A stretch of DNA of 64,000 bases from Vulcanimicrobiota bacterium (GTDB taxonomy: Bacteria > Vulcanimicrobiota > Xenobia > Xenobiales > JADMJV01): the NCBI GenBank assembly GCA_019637395.1, contig JAHBVR010000015.1, positions 200,380-264,379 of the forward strand, in the 5' to 3' direction. The notes under the pieces were generated by a model. It had not been told where the DNA came from and did not search any database. It worked only from the letters and a program-made list of their open reading frames with translations. Position numbers and translations under genes: made by a program. Below are positions 37,471 through 45,546 of this stretch, in pieces (within the stretch, counting starts at the first letter, position 1; each line of letters begins with the position of its first letter).

Positions 37471-38100
37471 TCACCGCCTTGTCGGCACGGCGGGAGTCAT
37501 TCTAAGAATCCAACTGGTAAGGTCTTGGGGCCGCCGCGACGGCCCCTTGTGATAGACGGGCAAAGTGTTGGCCGAACGTCCTTTGAGCAATACAACGTCC
37601 CGTTCATTCGCCTGATGGACCTCGTGCGGTCGCAGCACAATTTCTTCTTCGCGGTAGGGCCAACCGTCCGTCAAACGGAAATCGACATTGTCCTCCCCAA
37701 GCCAGGAAATGCCCGGCCCACGGTAGGAACAAACGAGCTGCAGGCTATGGGAATCGGTATGAAAGTGCGCTGCCGTCCTGAGACTCTCGAGTCTCACGCA
37801 ACACTGAGCACAAGCAGATTCCTGGCAGAACATGTCGACCAGGGCCGTGACGTCTTCCAGCCAGGGACGAGCGAGCGAACTGCGCCAGAAGCGAGCGGGA
37901 AAAGCCGCCGCGAGAGACTGTTCGACGGCGGCAGGCGAGAGGAGTTGACGGAATTCGGCAAGATCTCCTCGGATACAATCAATCAAAACGCGAAAATCTG
38001 ACCGGGGTTGTCGGCGCCAGAGGGCGACGGAACAGGAGCTTTGAGTGAAACCCGCCAGCCCTGAAGGAGCGTGAAAGTCCCACATCGTTGGGGTCCGCAT
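37471..38100 (-). CDS. DUF1826 family protein
   Basis: This protein has 209 residues from ATG 38100 with AAGGAG upstream. The C-terminal half shows the DUF1826 pattern: FHTDSHSLQLVCSYRGPGISWL, then VVLLKG, then HKGPSRRP. The N-terminal half is helical with two Cys pairs (CAQCC). The family is uncharacterised; members often occur near COG0523/Zur-linked genes. It lies 62 bp upstream of the TonB receptor gene on the same strand and probably heads that operon. Confidence 0.7.
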   Translation of the reverse strand: MRTPTMWDFHAPSGLAGFTQSSCSVALWRRQPRSDFRVLIDCIRGDLAEFRQLLSPAAVEQSLAAAFPARFWRSSLARPWLEDVTALVDMFCQESACAQCCVRLESLRTAAHFHTDSHSLQLVCSYRGPGISWLGEDNVDFRLTDGWPYREEEIVLRPHEVHQANERDVVLLKGRSANTLPVYHKGPSRRPQDLTSWILRMTPAVPTRR

Positions 38101-38165
38101 AGACTCTCCTTACTCACCATGGCAACCGAGTCCGCCGCAGGCGGCTGGCCGCCATTTGGTTGTGG

Positions 38166-38199
38166 AAGGACCGGCCCGACCCCCGAGGGCCCGGTCCTT
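38166..38199 (-). terminator. Hairpin after the heme peroxidase gene
   Basis: A perfect 9-bp inverted repeat, AAGGACCGG...CCGGTCCTT, starts at the first base of the peroxidase stop codon. There is no T-run, so termination strength is uncertain. Confidence 0.5.
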
Positions 38200-39761
38200 C
38201 AGTCTCGCTCCAAAGACTTCCCGTGAAAGGCGTAAGGTTGGAAATCCTCCCCCAGATTGCGAGCGATCAGACGCGATAGCGTGGTGGCCTTGAAAAGCTC
38301 ACATTCGTCGGCCAACTCGGGGTCATTCTCATAGTAGAAACGGTCCCCATCCCGAAGTCGAGCGAACTGATCCGCCACAATGGCGGCCACCGTTTCGCCG
38401 ACGGCGGCGCCATCCGCGTTGGGTTCGGCCAGCAAGCCTACCCAGGCGTCAAGCTTGTCCAGCGAGCCATAGAGTTGTCGCAATTTGTCGGCCTTTTCGG
38501 TTTCTCCGGTCAACTCTTCGAAACTCTGGTAAGCGGGCAAACCATAGCTTTGGCGCAGGGTATTGAAATCAGGAAGCCCCTGCTCCCGCCCCCGCGCGAT
38601 GTTGATTGCCCCCAAATCAAGTCCTCCGGCACCAGGCGGACCGAAGAGGAAGTTGCGCACCTCATCCACCATCTCCAGATCGGTAGCCTGTTGGACGTAG
38701 TCGGCGGCTCCGCGCAGGACCGGAGCGATACCGCCTTCCGCCAGGGTTTTGGCCGGCTGGAAGTAGACTTCACGCAACTTGACGTCCCCCTGCGCCAGCA
38801 TATCGGCGTTGAGCTCGTTGCGGAAGATAGTGCTTCCCAACTGGCTGTGACCCAACCGGAAGGCGGCACTAACGAACTCCAGGTTGAGTCTGGCATCGAC
38901 TTCCGGTTGATAGCCCCGATAAGCCGGCACTCTTTGGGGCCCCAAGAGGTTGGGCAAATACTCTTCGTAGGTGATGGCCTGCACCAGCGCTCCGACCCGC
39001 TTGCGGGCCGCCTGGTAGAGTTTCTCGTCGTCCCAGTCGGGATGCTTCCGCGCAAGTTCCTCGGCCCAGCGATTGTGCTCGCGCATGAAGACGGTATGCA
39101 AGGCAAGCAGCACGGGATTCTCGCTCGATCGAACATCGCCGGCGACGGTAAGACTTTCGGGTGGAGCGTGCACGTCGTTGTCGTTGGGCAATCCCATCGT
39201 ATTAAACGGCAGGTTGTCTCCCTCGCCCGTCAGCAAACGTCCGCCCTGGTGGGTACGCAGCGCCCCGGCTCGTTTGGCATTGCTACCATAGACCATGGAG
39301 GCATCCAGCCAACCGGAGTTTTTATTCCAAGGCCGTTCCGGACGGTGAGTAGAGGAAAAAGGAATATAAGCCTGTCCCGTAGAGCCTGGATCGAACCAGG
39401 GGTCACCAACCGGCACGGGAATTTTCTCGGTCTGGTTCTTCACCTTTGCATTGTCCGTGAGATCATGATCGACAAACTGGCCCCATCCCCAGAGAAGACC
39501 GGACCAGTGCACCGGGTCCGGCCGGTCTTCTGCTTGAGCCAAAACCAGGTTGCTTACTTCTCGCGGATTGGGCCTGTCCTCAATCTTCTGGAAAGGAGTG
39601 CGCCGCAGAAAGGTTGCGCCCACCTGATTGTTCCACTCCGGGTGAACCGGGTTGTTATCTCGACCATCATAACTTCGGACTTCCCCTCCAGAGCGCGCCG
39701 GTGCGGATTCCGCCGGTAAGGGCTTACGAAAAGAAGAATTTGCAGAAAGAGGATTTATCAT
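38199..39761 (-). CDS. Animal-type heme peroxidase
   Basis: This 520-residue protein belongs to the peroxidase-cyclooxygenase superfamily. It has the distal His motif WGQFVDHDL, the catalytic Arg in GDVRSSENP, the helix HTVFMREHNR and the proximal His in FRLGHSQL. IARGREQGLPDFNTLR is also typical. No clear signal peptide is present; the N-terminus is polar. Members oxidise halides or small organic substrates with hydrogen peroxide. It is probably transcribed alone. Confidence 0.92.
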   Translation of the reverse strand: MINPLSANSSFRKPLPAESAPARSGGEVRSYDGRDNNPVHPEWNNQVGATFLRRTPFQKIEDRPNPREVSNLVLAQAEDRPDPVHWSGLLWGWGQFVDHDLTDNAKVKNQTEKIPVPVGDPWFDPGSTGQAYIPFSSTHRPERPWNKNSGWLDASMVYGSNAKRAGALRTHQGGRLLTGEGDNLPFNTMGLPNDNDVHAPPESLTVAGDVRSSENPVLLALHTVFMREHNRWAEELARKHPDWDDEKLYQAARKRVGALVQAITYEEYLPNLLGPQRVPAYRGYQPEVDARLNLEFVSAAFRLGHSQLGSTIFRNELNADMLAQGDVKLREVYFQPAKTLAEGGIAPVLRGAADYVQQATDLEMVDEVRNFLFGPPGAGGLDLGAINIARGREQGLPDFNTLRQSYGLPAYQSFEELTGETEKADKLRQLYGSLDKLDAWVGLLAEPNADGAAVGETVAAIVADQFARLRDGDRFYYENDPELADECELFKATTLSRLIARNLGEDFQPYAFHGKSLERD

Positions 39762-39822
39762 CAGGCCAACCTTTAATTTTTTTGACTATATTTAGCCATG
39801 CCATAAGAACTTGTCAAGGGGG

Positions 39823-39963
39823 TTACCACGGGCTTTGCTCCAGCGTTGTGATCAGCATTTGGGCCGCCAGTACGACCGCAAATGCGATCAAGACCGACCA
39901 GGCTTCTCGCACGTCGTGATACAGCTCCTTACCGCCAGGATAACACCGTGGCTCTTTCATCAT
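39823..39963 (-). CDS. 46-residue single-pass membrane protein
   Basis: A short gene with a textbook ribosome site, GGAGG, eight bases before ATG 39963. The product begins MMKEPRCYPGGKELYHDV, has one hydrophobic helix (about residues 22-40) and ends at TAA 39823-39825. The 61 bp between it and the heme peroxidase start make co-transcription possible. No family was recognised. Its codon use and start signal are convincing. Confidence 0.65.
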   Translation of the reverse strand: MMKEPRCYPGGKELYHDVREAWSVLIAFAVVLAAQMLITTLEQSPW

Positions 39964-40249
39964 CTTAGAAACCTCCCACCCTCCCTGCGCCGGCCAGACA
40001 AAGTTTCAGCCGACCATAAGACAGACACAACATTTAGGCCAACCATAACAAATCCTGCAAAGAGTGAAAGAATTCTATGAATGAAGTTTCTGACCGTGGC
40101 ACCATCCGCTGATCTGCCCCATGAGGACACCGCCTTATCAACGCCGACTGGAGAGGCGGCTAATGCGAGCGCTATATTCCTCACCGGCAGGAAGATCCCA
40201 ACCGTCAGTTGGAGAGGTTGCGGAGCATGACGACGGGAGAGTCCGGAGG

Positions 40250-40747
40250 TTACAGGGCACCCAGGTCGTCAAAGCGCAGCAACGGGTAATAGCGGACCTG
40301 ATCGTAGCTGGAGGGGGTAACGTCGATACAGGCCCGGTAGGAATGACAGGCCAGCGGGGGGGCGGTGGGGCCCTGACCGGGGGCGCGAACCTGGCCGCGA
40401 GAGGTGATGACCAGGACGCGCAGGTTGGGAAGGTCGTGGGAGCTGTCGAGCTGGACATCATAGGTGCCCACATACTGCGGCGGGGTGGAGAGGTCGTGGA
40501 GGTCCTCACTGTAGCTGTAGGTCGTCTGGAGCTGGCTGGGGTGAGGGGGAAAGTGGATGTCTCGTTGCAGTTTGGCCCGGGCGTCCTCGAGTCCGGCCCG
40601 GGCGACCCAGCGCGCCCGAGCGGCCAGGCTGGCCTGCATGGTGCTGTTGTACTGACCGACCCGGCTTCCCAAAAAGCCCATTCCCAAAAGCAGCACAATG
40701 CTGCACAGCAGCAAGGCGGTCACCAGCATGAAGCCTTTTCTGAGCAT
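40250..40747 (-). CDS. PilX/GspK-like minor pilin
   Basis: This 165-residue protein is mostly soluble, with an N-terminal hydrophobic helix (GFMLVTALLLCSIVLLLG) followed by the amphipathic segment ASLAARARWVARAGLEDA typical of PilX. It starts at ATG 40747, which overlaps the previous stop by one base. It is last in the minor-pilin operon. In type IV pili and type II secretion, PilX/GspK caps the tip complex. Confidence 0.75.
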   Translation of the reverse strand: MLRKGFMLVTALLLCSIVLLLGMGFLGSRVGQYNSTMQASLAARARWVARAGLEDARAKLQRDIHFPPHPSQLQTTYSYSEDLHDLSTPPQYVGTYDVQLDSSHDLPNLRVLVITSRGQVRAPGQGPTAPPLACHSYRACIDVTPSSYDQVRYYPLLRFDDLGAL

Positions 40748-41271
40748 CAGAACCTGGCCACCAGCGCCAGTCCCTTGATAACCACCTGCCGTTTTGTCTC
40801 TTCCTGAGTCAGTTTCACTTCCACCGTCAGCGGTCCGCTGCCTCCGACCTGCACCTGGAAAGCGCTCAGCCCTTCGGCCACCGGCTGCAGAGTGGGTGGC
40901 GAGCCGGCTTCGCGCAGCAGGGTCCCTTGCGACAGATAGTAGCGCACCCGGGTCAGGCTGGCCGGAGGCGTCCAGGGGGAAGCGGGCGGCGTGGTGGGTA
41001 GCCAGCCGGTCAGTTCCTGGCTCACTCGCGACAGTCGCAGCTCCACCCCGGTGCCCGGCGAGATGGAGCCCGGCACGGCCTGGCGCACCTCGTCCAGCAC
41101 GTGCCGGAGTCCGACCTGAAGAGTGGTCAAGGTGTTGGCTTTGGAGGCGGATTGCTTCAAGACGGCCTCGAACTCATGGGCTAAATTTGCGAATAGACCC
41201 AGGAGAAGCATCACAAAGAACAGGCTCAGCATGGCCTCCAACAGGGTGAACGCTCGCCGTGAAGTTTTCAT
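40747..41271 (-). CDS. PilW/GspJ-like minor pilin
   Basis: This 174-residue protein has a type IV prepilin signal RRAFTLLEAMLSLFFVM. The residue before the cleavage-site Phe is Ala rather than the usual Gly. A beta-rich C-terminal domain follows. It starts at ATG 41271 in an ATGA overlap with the upstream gene. Its position fits PilW/GspJ in the conserved minor-pilin order. Confidence 0.78.
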   Translation of the reverse strand: MKTSRRAFTLLEAMLSLFFVMLLLGLFANLAHEFEAVLKQSASKANTLTTLQVGLRHVLDEVRQAVPGSISPGTGVELRLSRVSQELTGWLPTTPPASPWTPPASLTRVRYYLSQGTLLREAGSPPTLQPVAEGLSAFQVQVGGSGPLTVEVKLTQEETKRQVVIKGLALVARF

Positions 41272-42065
41272 AGGAGGCGAATGGGACCGGTTTCTTGGTA
41301 AACGGTCTGGCCGTGGTAGCGGGCGGTCACGCGCACACTGACCTCTCCCCCGGTGCTGGTTCTGGTTCCGTCCGGCAGGTAGACCCAGTTAAAGAGCCTG
41401 GCGCTTTGACCGGAGCGGCTCTGCTCAAGAGTGCCGGCTCCGCTGATGGGAACCAGCTCCCACTCATACAAGAGATCCTCGAGGGGAGCTCCGTTGCGGT
41501 CGATGGCCCCGGCCTGCAGCGTGGTGCTGCCCAGATGGGGAACGGGATTGTCGGCGGGACCGGTGATGATCACGCCGGTGGGCAGATGGGGGGAAGGAGC
41601 CGGGCTGGGAAAGGTCAGAGCCGGGCGAGCGAAGAGAGTGCACAGGCGGAGCTGGCGGGTCCCCCCGGCCCATTTCACCTCGACCTGGACGGTGCAGGCC
41701 GAGTTTCTCAGCACACGCCGGTCCGAGGGGCGGCTGAGCTCGATTTGCGAACAGCCGGAATAGAGTTCGCGGGCCATCACCCGGGTGGTCAGGGTGAAGC
41801 CGGGCTGCTCGGCGGCCACGGGGGTTCCGTTGTAGATGGCCAGCGAGGCCAACTGGTCGTAATTGTAGACGTTGCCGTTCAGGCTCTCGCTCCAGGCGCG
41901 CATTCTTTCCAGCTGCTGCTCGGCCAGAAAAATCGCGGTTTCCTGCTCCAGGGAGCGCGACGTATAGCCGATGCCGGTGTGAAAGAGGCGAACCACGATC
42001 ATGATGGCCCAGAGCAAGAGAAAGGTGGCGAAAACGGACTCCAGTAGAGACATCCCGCGTCTCAA
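41268..42065 (-). CDS. PilV/GspI-like minor pilin with extended C-terminus
   Basis: I start at TTG 42065, in a TTGA overlap with the upstream stop. The product then has a proper short prepilin leader (MRRG before MSLLESVFATFLLLWAI); starting at ATG 42053 would remove it. The product has 265 residues, longer than normal PilV. The extra C-terminal half (from about residue 165) looks like an Ig-like beta-sandwich (ITGPADNPVPHLGSTTLQA ... GGEVSVRVTARYHG). Confidence 0.75.
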   Translation of the reverse strand: MRRGMSLLESVFATFLLLWAIMIVVRLFHTGIGYTSRSLEQETAIFLAEQQLERMRAWSESLNGNVYNYDQLASLAIYNGTPVAAEQPGFTLTTRVMARELYSGCSQIELSRPSDRRVLRNSACTVQVEVKWAGGTRQLRLCTLFARPALTFPSPAPSPHLPTGVIITGPADNPVPHLGSTTLQAGAIDRNGAPLEDLLYEWELVPISGAGTLEQSRSGQSARLFNWVYLPDGTRTSTGGEVSVRVTARYHGQTVYQETGPIRLL

Positions 42066-43606
42066 GGCAGGACCTTGGTGACCTTGCTCACGCCCACCAT
42101 CCAGATATTGGCGTTGGTGGGAGTGCCGAAGTCGTCGACGCGGGGAGCCGGCGGCAAAGGCAGGGCTCCGGCGGCCAGATCGCAGTCGACCTGAATGCCG
42201 GCCGCGGGCACGGTGGCGGGGGGCGTGGGAATGGCGAAAGAGCGCATATGGGCGCTTTTCCAAAGATAGATCCGGCCGGGGTCGAGAGGGTCCACCGCGA
42301 CCTGCTGGCGCACGGCCTGCCCACCGGTGCTGGTGAGCTGGACCGGAGCGGCGGCCGGCGGATGAACTCGGTAGCTATAAACTTCGCCGCCCAGGCCGCC
42401 CCCGTCAGTGAAGTAGATGGTGTTGCTGTCGGGCGACCAGCAATTGAAGCGGCAGGGAATTCCCGTGTCAAAAATATCCGTCGTTCCCGCAGTCGTGGTG
42501 GTATTGGCCACACACAGGTGAGGATTGGTGTTGACATGATTTCCGTAGGCCGAGAAAGCGATCTGATTTCCATTCGGGGAAAAGGACATCATATAGCCGT
42601 TCAAATGCGTGTTGGGGTCAGAATTGAGATGCGCCCCGTTTTGATACTGCGCATCCGTCCAATCGTCGCTGTGAGGGGTATTGAAGGTGCCCGAGCCGGT
42701 GTCGCTGAGCAGCCGGCGCGCGCCCGTGCCATCCGTGTTGCTCAGCCAGTATTCGTGCAGGGAACCGGTCCAGACCACATAGCCGACTTTGTCGCCGTGC
42801 AGGGAAAGAGTGGCTCCGGCCACGCATCCTCCGGCCGGCACAGGCACGCTGGCATTGTACAGCAGCTCCCCGCTTTGGGTCGAATAGACCTGGAAGGTGT
42901 TGCGGGGAAGACCGCCAGCGGTGACCGAAAGCAGCCCGTCCCCGGAAGATTTCTGGTTGCCGTAGGGAGCGGTGATGAAAGTCGGTCCCGACCCATCGGA
43001 ATTGCAGTTGACCAGTTGATGCTGGCCGTACTGGTTGTCATAAAAGGCAAAAAACTTCGTATCGGTCTGGGTCTTTACGCGCACCAGATCAGGGTAGGCA
43101 AGCACCGTCCCGCTGGCGTCGGTAAAGTCACAGTAGAAGCGAAACTGATCATTGGGTTTGGATTCGGGCGGGCATTGCCAGTCCCAGGCGGCCGACCAGC
43201 ACTGGTTGGCCTCGTCCCAGTTCATGCGCTCCGGCCGCGGCGGTTTGGAGAAAACCCCGGGACCGCAACTGCCCCGCAGGCAGTCGCTGTGCCACTGCAC
43301 ATAAACATCGGCTCCGCTGGTGTCGGTGACGTTGAGCGCCACGGTCATGCGCTGGCCGGGCACCAGTGTCAGGTGAAACGGCGCGGGCGGCGGGGCCCCT
43401 TCAGGAGCCAGGAACAGTCCATTTTTCCCCGTGCTCGGGGCCGCCAGGGCGGCGGGCGGCACCGCCAGGGTCAAGCTGGAAGAAGAGACGGTGGCGGGAT
43501 AGCGGGGCGGCACGGGCGCCCTTCCCAGAGAGGCGGCCGGAATCGGCATGGTTCCCTTCAGCAGGTTGACGCCGCCGGAAACCAGGCCGGGCAGGCCGGC
43601 CTTCAC
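42062..43606 (-). CDS. TolB-like beta-propeller protein within the minor-pilin operon
   Basis: I start at GTG 43606 (GTGA overlap with the upstream prepilin stop), giving 514 residues. Repeated motifs such as SFSPNGNQIAFSAYG and CWSPDSNTIYFTDGG are the WD40/TolB-like propeller signature. An N-terminal region rich in Pro, Ala and Ser and a possible Ig-like part precede it. No obvious signal peptide follows this start. In many bacteria the same operon position encodes PilY1, which also carries a propeller, but I see no sequence match to PilY1. Confidence 0.7.
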   Translation of the reverse strand: MKAGLPGLVSGGVNLLKGTMPIPAASLGRAPVPPRYPATVSSSSLTLAVPPAALAAPSTGKNGLFLAPEGAPPPAPFHLTLVPGQRMTVALNVTDTSGADVYVQWHSDCLRGSCGPGVFSKPPRPERMNWDEANQCWSAAWDWQCPPESKPNDQFRFYCDFTDASGTVLAYPDLVRVKTQTDTKFFAFYDNQYGQHQLVNCNSDGSGPTFITAPYGNQKSSGDGLLSVTAGGLPRNTFQVYSTQSGELLYNASVPVPAGGCVAGATLSLHGDKVGYVVWTGSLHEYWLSNTDGTGARRLLSDTGSGTFNTPHSDDWTDAQYQNGAHLNSDPNTHLNGYMMSFSPNGNQIAFSAYGNHVNTNPHLCVANTTTTAGTTDIFDTGIPCRFNCWSPDSNTIYFTDGGGLGGEVYSYRVHPPAAAPVQLTSTGGQAVRQQVAVDPLDPGRIYLWKSAHMRSFAIPTPPATVPAAGIQVDCDLAAGALPLPPAPRVDDFGTPTNANIWMVGVSKVTKVLP

Positions 43607-44265
43607 GGAGATCTGACCGTTGGAGGCGACGTGTAGGGATTGCCGACCGTGGTGAGCGACCAGCAAGCCAGGCCGGGCCGGCTCCCGGTGGCCGCCGCGG
43701 GGGTGGCGGCCGGAGTGGCCGTCGCTCCGGAGGCGGCCACCAGTTGATAGCACCCCTGCAGGTAGGGAAGTCCGTTGCTGACCACGCCGCCTTCCGGGGT
43801 AAAGACCAGGGCGAAATCTTTGCTCATGTCGTAGGCCGGGGAGTTGGGATTGCGCAACCAGCGGTTCGCGTCGAAAGCACTGTTACGCTGGCCGTTCACC
43901 CTGGGATAGGTGGAAAAACCGCTGCCCGCCGGCCAGGTTCCTTGGAAAATCAAGGCCTGGGGAAAATCTCCCGAGAAGTCGACCACGCGCGTCACCCGGG
44001 CCATGGAGAGCCCGCTGGCCAGGTAGAATTTCTGAGCCAGGGGGGTGGTCAGGGAATTGGTGGGCAGGCAAACCGCCACGGGAGTCTGGGTGGCGATGGC
44101 CGTCTCGCGAGCGCGGCGCAACTCCTCGGCCATCACCATGGCCAGAGCGCGGGAGCTGCTCGAATCCCGGGCGCCGCGCAGTTGCAAAGCGCCCAGCCCC
44201 ACCATCAGGGAGGCGAGGGCCAGCGCCACCAGGATCTCCAGAAGCGAAAACGCCCGAGATTTCAT
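43603..44265 (-). CDS. FimT/GspH-like prepilin
   Basis: This 220-residue protein has the prepilin signal SRAFSLLEILVALALASLM, again with Ala where Gly normally precedes the cleavage site. The GspH/FimT pattern follows (AMVMAEELRRARETAIATQTPVAVCL). The C-terminus is Ala/Thr-rich. First gene of the minor-pilin operon, divergent from a GspF-like gene 90 bp away. Confidence 0.8.
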   Translation of the reverse strand: MKSRAFSLLEILVALALASLMVGLGALQLRGARDSSSSRALAMVMAEELRRARETAIATQTPVAVCLPTNSLTTPLAQKFYLASGLSMARVTRVVDFSGDFPQALIFQGTWPAGSGFSTYPRVNGQRNSAFDANRWLRNPNSPAYDMSKDFALVFTPEGGVVSNGLPYLQGCYQLVAASGATATPAATPAAATGSRPGLACWSLTTVGNPYTSPPTVRSP

Positions 44266-44355
44266 CTGCCCTCCTCAGTAGACGTTTCAAGGCTCGGCCG
44301 GCCACTTCCTGGGCCGCCGGGGGGAGCCCGATTTCGCAGGCTCGAAGCCGCTCCC

Positions 44356-45546
44356 ATGAGCTGGAAGCGCCTGGCCTGGCTGGCTGCCGGCCTGTGTGGG
44401 CTGATGCTGGCGGTGCACTTTCTGGGGGCCCCGAAGGCTCTCTTCCTCTGTCTTTTCGCCGCTTTCCTTTATGCCGGCGAGCGGCCCCGATGGAGTTGGA
44501 GGTCCGCGCCGGATCAGGCCCACCTGGCCGAGAATCTGCGCCAGCTCGCCTTCATGACCAGACTGGGCGTCCCGCTGCTGCGCGCTCTGGAAGTTCAGGC
44601 CCGGCACGCCGAGCAGCCGGAGCTGCGGCGCATCTGGTCCCAGCTGGGCGCCGCCGTGGCCGGCGGCAGGACGCTCTCGGCGGCTATGTCCGCCCGGGGA
44701 GACTTATTTCCCCGTTCCCTGATCGGCATGATAGCAGCCGGAGAACTGACTGGAGCGCTGGTGCAGAACCTGGACAAAGTGGCGGAGATGTTGGCGCGCG
44801 AGGCGAAGCTGAAGAAGAAGGTCGTGGCCAGTCTGACCTATCCGGCTCTTGTGCTCGGCCTGATCCTGGTGCTGTCGCTCTTTACTTTGCTGGTGATCTT
44901 TCCCGGTTTCGCCGAATCCTTTCGCCACATGAATGTGCCCTTGCCGCTGCTGACCCGGCTTTTGATGCTGGCCACCAGTTGGGTCACCAGCCCCACGGCC
45001 TGGTTGCTGGCGGTGGGGCTGGCCAAAATCGGCTACATGCAATTTCGCCAGGGGTATGCCAGCCCCGGTTCCCGGCGCGCGGCCTGTTCCTGGCTGCTGA
45101 AATTGCCTGTTTTTGGACCCATTTTGCGTTATTCCAGTCTGACCCGGTACTGCTGGGCTTTCGAAGGCGTGCTCTGTGCCGGCGTGCCGCTGCTCAAAGG
45201 AGTGCGGCTGGCGGCGGTGGCCAGCGGCAATCCCCTGATCGAAGAAGACAAAACCCACCTGATCGAAGCTCTGGAGCGGGGCGAATCGTTAGGTGAGTAT
45301 TTCTGGGACTACCGCGATCTCTACCATCCCATGATTGCGTCCATGGTTTCGGTCGGCCAAGAATCCCGCCGGCTGGACCGTATCTTTGGGCACCTGGCCG
45401 GTTGGTTCCAGACCAGTCTGGAAGCGCACCTGGAAGCGATGTCGGCCCTGATCGAACCGGTCTTGCTGCTGCTCGTCGGGGTGGTGACCGGAACCACGCT
45501 GATAGCCATCTTCCTACCACTCTACGGCACTCTCGACCACTTCTAG
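44356..45546 (+). CDS. GspF/PilC-like inner-membrane protein
   Basis: I start at ATG 44356 (396 residues); the open frame extends further upstream only across the divergent prepilin gene. There is an N-terminal membrane hairpin (about 5-42), then two T2SSF domains (about 60-190 with TRLGVPLLRALEV; 265-385 with CAGVPLLKGVRLAAV) and membrane helices at 160-185, 205-235 and 365-390. It is likely the platform protein for the adjacent minor-pilin operon. It overlaps the 3' end of a convergent oxidoreductase gene by four bases. Confidence 0.85.
   Translation: MSWKRLAWLAAGLCGLMLAVHFLGAPKALFLCLFAAFLYAGERPRWSWRSAPDQAHLAENLRQLAFMTRLGVPLLRALEVQARHAEQPELRRIWSQLGAAVAGGRTLSAAMSARGDLFPRSLIGMIAAGELTGALVQNLDKVAEMLAREAKLKKKVVASLTYPALVLGLILVLSLFTLLVIFPGFAESFRHMNVPLPLLTRLLMLATSWVTSPTAWLLAVGLAKIGYMQFRQGYASPGSRRAACSWLLKLPVFGPILRYSSLTRYCWAFEGVLCAGVPLLKGVRLAAVASGNPLIEEDKTHLIEALERGESLGEYFWDYRDLYHPMIASMVSVGQESRRLDRIFGHLAGWFQTSLEAHLEAMSALIEPVLLLLVGVVTGTTLIAIFLPLYGTLDHF

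Noticed and set aside
38475-39719. 414-codon frame antisense to the heme peroxidase
   Set aside because: The peroxidase on the minus strand has all catalytic motifs; the antisense frame has none.
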